From Anadara kagoshimensis (Eukaryota; Mollusca; Bivalvia; Arcoida; Arcidae): a stretch of 64,000 nt of DNA. Made by a program: the position numbers and the translations under genes. The notes beneath the pieces were generated by a model. The model ran no database searches, was not told the DNA's origin, and saw nothing but the letters and a program-made list of their open reading frames with translations. Numbering within the stretch: the stretch's first letter is position 1; each line of letters starts with the position of its first letter. The stretch spans positions 7,141,298 through 7,205,297 of the forward strand of contig CM037863.1 of assembly GCA_021292105.1 (NCBI GenBank). Direction: 5' to 3'. Of the stretch, positions 58,795 to 64,000 are shown in pieces.

Positions 58795-59400
58795 ACAGTC
58801 TCACAATCTCTCCTAACCAAAATTTTTCTTAACTTAAATCTGGCAAATTTGATATCTTAATAATTTTGTTATTTTTTTTAAGATTTCAGGAATTTAATTG
58901 TTGCATGTTAAAGAACAACCAAGACTTGATACAGGTATAATTATTTTTTTTCCAAACTTTCTTTGAAGTATTATAAAATGTTGTCAAATGCCAGATTAAG
59001 TCGACGAAAATCTAAGTTGACTACGTGTACTGCGGTAGCTCAGTTGGTAGAGTCCTCGCTCTGTAAGTGGGAGGTCGTGGGTTCGATCCCCGGCCGAGTC
59101 TGATTTAAGAGTTAAAAGTGGGTAGTGACTTGCTCTTTCGCCAAGCACTCGGCATTATGAAATGAAAGTCATGGTTCTTTCGGATGGAAACTTAAAATAA
59201 ACGAGGTACAGTGTCACTGTGGTCTTGGCATGAAAAAGAACCTTCCGGTATAATGCACCCGCAACGCACAGGCAAAATTTCTACACCTTTGTCTATAGCT
59301 GGCGACGTCTCGATATAAGTTAAATAGGCTTGTCTGGGACGCTAAATACCATTACCCAACTCTCGAAAATCTTAGTTAAGTAATAATTGTGAACCTAATG
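58795..59400. mobile_element. Same MITE family, split by the SINE at 59.0-59.36 kb
   Basis: AGTCTCACAATCTCTCCTAA at the left; CTTAGTTAAGTAATAATTGT, GAACC at the right, beyond the SINE. Confidence 0.65.
59019..59363 (+). mobile_element. tRNA-headed SINE with target-site duplication
   Basis: Head ACTGCGGTAGCTCAGTTGGT at 59029, B box GTGGGTTCGATCCCCGGCC; body complete to TTACCCAACTC. CGAAAATCTAAGTT (59005-59018) and CGAAAATCTTAGTT (59364-59377) form a 14-bp duplication with one mismatch. The SINE is inserted within a CCGGTTTCACAATC-type MITE. Confidence 0.9.
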
Positions 59401-59605
59401 ATGTCCTTTCATCTGAAATTTAGCAAATATTGGCAATCACTTTTGCAATTGACAAAACTAAACTGATTTTCAAAATATCCCCTTAAATTCCCTAATGTCT
59501 TAAAAATTTGTAAATTTTTTAAGATTTTAAATTTGACAAGTGTAAATTTATCAGGTTAAAATAAGGAAAATGTTAATTAAGGAATGATTGTGAAACCGAA
59601 GCCAA
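59400..59605. mobile_element. Same MITE family, right end with degraded left end
   Basis: AATTAAGGAATGATTGTGAA, ACCGAAGCC is clear at the right; ATCTGAAATTTAGCAAATAT at the left is degraded. Confidence 0.5.
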
Positions 59606-59797
59606 GACCCGGTCCAATCATTAGGTTGCTATATTTGAATGTATACTACATTGGCTAATGTCGAATCCCTGTTAATAATATCTCTTGTTTGAAAATAGTA
59701 AAGGCTCAGTATTTTTATACCACCCGCTGACATGAAAAATATAAAGATATCTGAATATGTGCTATTTGTCACAGTAGCACGTATCGAAATCACACTA

Positions 59798-59798
59798 T

Positions 59799-59829
<31 letters not shown>

Positions 59830-59941
59830 TCTATTATTTATTTATTTGATTTTTATTAAAATATATTATTATTATTATTCATTCATTTATTCATTCATTC
59901 ATTCATTTATTTATTTATTCATTTATTTATTTATTTATTAA
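59798..59941. repeat. (TTTA)n and (TTCA)n microsatellite region
   Basis: Three tetranucleotide blocks separated by AT-rich sequence. Confidence 0.9.
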
Positions 59942-60079
59942 CTTATATATTTTTTTCTTTTTGAAATAGACAGTGTCGAAATCCTAGCATTGCATAATGT
60001 ACATTTGCATCAATGTTAATAAATCCACGCACAGAATTTACTACTAATTTCAATTTTAAAAATAATCTTAAAAATGTAA

Positions 60080-60116
<37 letters not shown>

Positions 60117-60166
60117 TGAGTGAACCACGTTTACAATCAATTTTAGGTTGTGTTTTATATAGAATG

Positions 60167-60272
60167 TACGGAAGCGCTTTTAGGACATGCAAAAAAAATT
60201 AATAATAATAAAAATAAGTTGTCAATCTGCCCGGGCGGATTGCTATTCTGGCCGGGCAGATAAACAACTTAA

Positions 60273-60315
<43 letters not shown>

Positions 60316-60339
60316 GCATGTCCTAAAAGCGCTTCCGTA
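60167..60339. mobile_element. Foldback MITE with perfect terminal inverted repeats and TSD
   Basis: TACGGAAGCGCTTTTAGGAC, ATGCAAAAAAAA at the left is matched exactly (32 bp) by its reverse complement at the right. AGAATG flanks both sides (60161-60166 and 60340-60345). Inner arms AAGTTGTCAATCTGCCCGG and CCGGGCAGATAAACAACTT also pair, so the whole ~173 bp can fold into one hairpin with a GC-rich core and an AT microsatellite. The superfamily is not assigned. Confidence 0.85.
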
Positions 60340-60554
60340 AGAATGTTGTACAGAAGGAAATCTTTTTATGTTGCATAATAGTTTTAACAATTTAAGTTTC
60401 ATAGAAATGCATGTATTTATTGTTTTTCGCCATTTGTGGCTGGATGTCAAAATTTTATATAATGTGTATTTTATTTAATTTATAAAGTGATGTTGAATAT
60501 TTTAATCCAACTGTATATTGACACGTGACACGTTAATAAACCATTTTTGTAGTA

Positions 60555-60782
60555 GTAGTAATATAGAATGGAGTCTTAGGCCTAAGTCAAGACTTTTTCA
60601 CTTATATCAAGGGAGTCAGTTCTTGTATGGTGGAGAAAAGCAAAGTACCCAGAGAAGTTCACGGACCTTCAGCAAAAGAACTGACAAACTTACTGACACA
60701 AGGATCTGTCCTCGATAAATGAGAACCTTGGCGTCGGAAAAGTCGTAAGCGCGCTTTTAGACCACTCGACCATCGGTACCCT
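60555..60782 (-). mobile_element. Third SINE-like family with Leu/Ser-type tRNA head
   Basis: On the minus strand the head CCGATGGTCGAGTGGTCTAA resembles a class II tRNA A box, followed by a CGCCAAGGTTCTCATTTATC stretch. The far end has AGTCTTGACTTAGGCC. Confidence 0.45.
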
Positions 60783-60920
60783 CTTTAACACATATAATAT
60801 AAAACGTTATATAATTCCATGCAGTTTATTTAACACACCATTTATATGACATTTTTTTTATTTCAGTGAGTGCGGCAATTACCTTTATTTAATGTCCCTC
60901 GATAATTTACCACCTCACCC

Positions 60921-61250
60921 CATTGCGGTAGCTCAGTTGGTAAAGTGCTCTCTCCGTAAGTGTGAGGTCGTGGGTTCGAACCTCGACCGGGTCTGAACCA
61001 AGACTTGAAAGTGGGTAATGACTTTCATTTCGCCAAGCACTCGGCAACACGGAATTAAAGTCACGGTTCTTTGGGATAGGAACTTAAAATAAACAAGGTC
61101 CCATGTCACGATGGGCTTGGCACGATAAAGAACTGTGCTGTATAATGCAGGCAAAATTTCTGCACCTTCGCCTTTAGCTGACGGCATCTCGATATAAGTG
61201 AAATATTCTTGACTGGGACGTTAAACGCCGTTACTCAACTCAACTCACTT
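60921..61250 (+). mobile_element. tRNA-headed SINE, full length
   Basis: Head CATTGCGGTAGCTCAGTTGG, B box GGGTTCGAACCTCGACCGG, body with CTTGGCACGATAAAGAAC, tail ACGTTAAACGCCGTTACTCA. With the 59.0 kb copy this is one of the least decayed. Confidence 0.9.
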
Positions 61251-61588
61251 ATTGAGTGCCGCTTAACGGATATCACATTTTCTCTTACAAAAAGGAATTA
61301 AATAAATAAGACCTACTATAGCTCGTATATACAATATGATGTTTCTTGGGCTTAGTAAAACGTACTTGAAAGAGTCTTTCGTAATTCATTAAGGGTCTTG
61401 GTGACCGAGTACCGCTTAACGCTAAACAGATATCACAAGGCCTTTCATCGCCTACTCAGGCAGATACTAATAGCTAATAGTGTGAGACAGTTTGTCGGTT
61501 GATTTGTGGAAGGTGGGTAGTTTTTCCGGGGTACCCCGGTATAAACTGATCGCGTAAGAATTTTGCATGCATTACTCCATTCTGTATA

Positions 61589-61825
61589 GACAAACAACAA
61601 TGACCTGTCCGCTTGACCTTTTCTTAGATAATAGTCATAAAGGAATATTCGCGCGATATATGGATAGCATTATGATTCGCAGTTCATACTAACAGAGATC
61701 CTAGGCCTGCTTAGTAAGTCTCGTTATGAAGACAAAAAAGCACGTTCGTTCTCTTTATATAATTATACTTATTCATAATAAATATTTAATTTCAAGGTCA
61801 AACGGACATGTCAATGTTGTTTGAC
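61589..61825. mobile_element. TA-flanked MITE, related to the 50.6 kb element
   Basis: GACAAACAACAATGACCTGT, CCGCTTGACCTT at the left; reverse complement with a few mismatches at the right (TCAATGTTGTTTGAC). TA at 61587-61588 and 61826-61827. 237 bp. It shares TGACCTGTCCG-TTGACCTTT with the 50.6 kb copy. Confidence 0.85.
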
Positions 61826-62245
61826 TATATATGTTTTATGTTGCATTGCTATATTTTGAATTCCATTGTAACCATGCCCCTGCCTACGAATATTTAAAAT
61901 AACACAATCTATTATAAACAGAAGCATTTTTACTCAGATCTTTTGTTCTAGTATTTTCAACCTCTTTTTTTGTTGTTAAACTTTGCTAGCTATTAACTAC
62001 TCTCTTTTGTATATATCTCTCTTTCACTAATTTTTTTTTTTAACATTTTGTTTTCTCATTGTTCTTTGTTTTTGTTCTGTTTTATTTTGGGTTTTTTCTC
62101 TTCTTTTTTACATTTATTTTTCTGTATTCTAACAAATATGACCTTTTCATTTTTTAGTAGTACAGTTGCAATTATATCATCATAATTATGGTTACAACAC
62201 TGGTCATTATTATTAGTAGTAGTAGTATGAATGTTATTTTTGTGA

Positions 62246-62250
<5 letters not shown>

Positions 62251-62291
<41 letters not shown>
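62251..62291. repeat. Poly-T tract
   Basis: ~41 T. Its origin is not evident; no element could be assigned to either side. Confidence 0.9.
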
Positions 62292-62472
62292 AATTAATAT
62301 TATATATATATAATGTACTCCGACTAAGGAGAGGACTAGTACTTATATAGGCTATGCCTGCTATCCAATCCTTTTTAAAATCTTGAATAAAATATTGTTT
62401 AAATTAAATAGAAGCATTTTTACAATTCGAAAAACACATTGCAAATAAACCCCTGCCACATTGAATACCTAC

Positions 62473-62720
62473 ACTAAAACCTCGTTATAATGACCTTGAT
62501 AACTTTACCACCTCGATTATCACCACAGTGCGATAAAACCTCATTATAACGCCCTTCAATAACTTTATCACCTCGGCTATCGCCACAGTACAGTAAAACC
62601 TCATTATTAATGCCCCCAATAACTTTACCACTTCTCGTATGACCACAGTACGGTAAAACCTCATTTTTTTATAATGCCCCTCAAAAACTTGTCCAACTTG
62701 CTTATCATCACGGTATTTTT
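62473..62720 (+). repeat. 60-bp tandem repeat (about four units) with a MITE-like end in each
   Basis: Units CAGTAAAACCTCATTATAA, TGCCC-CAATAACTTTACCAC, TCGTATCACCACAGTA are spaced 58-60 bp (AAAACCTC at 62477, 62535, 62595 and 62655). Two of the three junctions read AGTA followed by C(A/G)GTAAAACC; the first reads AGTG. Confidence 0.8.
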
Positions 62721-63039
62721 AAGTCCCATAATCAATTTCTTCTATTTGTTGTTCCTTTATACGAGCTCTAAGTATATTGTCAAAACCTTTTATAATGCCA
62801 GAATTAGACTAAGCATATGACGCTGATGAGTCGAAGACAGTTTTCTGCATCCTCCAACGGCGTATATTTACAAGATACTTACTCCCTTGCAATCTGAGTA
62901 AATTTCAAATTCAAATTTCTTTATAAATATCTAGAATTTCATGAAATTGCATCATATTTAAAACAGAATCTAATTACGGAAGTTATTCCATGAACCTCTG
63001 ATACAATAAAGTGTTAGGGAAAAAATAAGCTGCCTATAA

Positions 63040-63386
63040 GTGCCAGATCGGCAGCTGAGTTCGGTATGGCGTTAGCTAGATATTAACAGCAGCTGAAATC
63101 TATCTCTCGACAGATTTCCGGTCACTAGCTATCCATATCTAAGTCACTCGACAGCCAAACTTTGATCCCTTTTTGTTACCTTGTTGTTAAACTTTCGACA
63201 GGCCTGTACTGTAGCTATTCATCTCTCGGCAACCCGACAGTCGAGCTTCGACTCCTATTCGCTAGCTCAGTGTTAAACTTTCGACAGGTCTGTACGGTAG
63301 CTATCCATATCTAAGTCACTCGATAGCCAAGCTTGGACCCTTCTTTGTTACCTTGTTGTTAAACTTTCGACAGGTCTGTACTGTCT
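63040..63386 (+). repeat. CAGT MITE-derived tandem repeat, ~87 bp x 3
   Basis: TTGTTAAACTTTCGACAGG, (C/T)CTGTACTGTA, GCTAT(C/T)CATCT recurs with ends at ~63211, 63297 and 63384. Each unit ends at the MITE terminus, and TA follows the first two; the last is followed by TC. No left MITE end is seen upstream. Confidence 0.75.
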
Positions 63387-63719
63387 TCCCGTTTTGGAAA
63401 GTATTTGAAAAAACAAAGATTCTAGTATTTAGTATTTTAGATTTTCTCTCTCTAACTGACAGGTTTTTAGGGCTTTATCAAAAGTGCATGTATCGTAATT
63501 TTACTGTTTTGTTTACTCGTGTTTACAAACAAACACAAATCATTACAGAGGAATCACGTAAATAGAAATATTAACGTAACACTTACCATAATTATGACGA
63601 ATTACGCGACAAAATAGATCTATATATGTTGATAGTAACACGTAAACACGGATTGGTTTACGTTGGTATTCACGCACGTGGTCAGCTCAAAACATGACAG
63701 TTAGAGATACAGTATCGTC

Positions 63720-63911
63720 CTGTCCAAAGTTTAACACTGAGCTAATAAGGAGTTGTCAAAGCCCTGCTGTAGAGTAGCCGAGGGATGGACAGTTTGTGGC
63801 CAAAAAATATCGAAAAATGGACAGTAGTTCTCGGAAAACTGTAGGATATAAATGATTGGACTGAAATTATTGTCGTTAACTAAGTGTAAAATTTTCTACA
63901 GGTATGTACTG
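63720..63911. mobile_element. CAGT MITE copy
   Basis: TA, CAGTATCGTCCTGTCCAAAG at the left; AAAATTTTCTACAGGTATGT, ACTG, TA at the right. 192 bp. Confidence 0.85.
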
Positions 63912-64000
63912 TACCTTTACAAATGTCATAGCATTTACTTTACTTCGTATTATCGGAGTAATTGACCAATTAAGTAGTTTTCAGTTTATCAAGGTGAACC

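Noticed and set aside
59029-59102. Functional tRNA gene
   Set aside because: A and B boxes are good but the sequence continues into a ~260-bp SINE body with a TSD; it is the SINE promoter.
60921-60995. Functional tRNA gene
   Set aside because: Same SINE head as at 59.0 kb; the acceptor stem does not close.
62815-62845. Hammerhead ribozyme at GCTGATGAGTCGAAGAC
   Set aside because: CTGATGA is present and GTC-GAA-GAC could form a tiny stem II, but the required GAAA after it is absent (AGTT) and there are no flanking arms.

Overview
This window reads as nuclear DNA of a lophotrochozoan animal, most likely a bivalve mollusc. It is AT-rich and gene-poor, has no bacterial gene layout, and is packed with short interspersed repeats. 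The evidence for a mollusc is (i) one convincing protein-coding exon, a secreted neuropeptide precursor of the molluscan egg-laying hormone (ELH) type on the minus strand at 48.0-48.55 kb, and (ii) tRNA-headed SINEs of a kind described in bivalves. The species cannot be named from the sequence alone.

Layout. 0-7 kb: AT-rich DNA, one CAGT/TA-flanked MITE, a degenerate ~110-120 bp tandem array (3.5-5.25 kb) invaded by a SINE and two copies of an abundant repeat here called family A, then a MITE with internal 90-bp repeats (6.0-6.4 kb). 7.3-14.75 kb: a diverged array of ~2-kb units, each carrying family A. 15-31 kb: more family A copies in both orientations, SINEs, and a local duplication at 26.6-27.9 kb. 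32.0-32.9 kb: a ~200-bp tandem array. 33.4-41.2 kb: the most structured part. It holds head-to-head family A copies, a 1.35-kb array of 48-bp monomers copied from one end of family A, a decayed Crypton/QRICH1-type coding fragment (36.16-36.70 kb), a degenerate minisatellite, and a MITE whose 3' end runs into 17 tandem 43-bp copies of itself. 41.3-46.0 kb: sequence bracketed by a ~33-bp inverted repeat. 48-48.55 kb: the ELH exon with a splice acceptor directly upstream. 50-64 kb: many TA-flanked MITEs, microsatellites, SINEs with visible nesting, and a hairpin element with perfect terminal inverted repeats.

Apart from the ELH exon I see no intact gene. Nearly all other open frames are short, lack family signatures, or are created by 48-bp repeats whose length is a multiple of three. 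The main theme is transposon ends seeding tandem arrays: family A (48 bp), the CAGT MITE (43 bp and ~87 bp) and a third MITE-like end (60 bp) have all grown arrays here, the last three with a TA at each unit junction. All counts and boundaries were read by eye, so edges of diverged copies are approximate.
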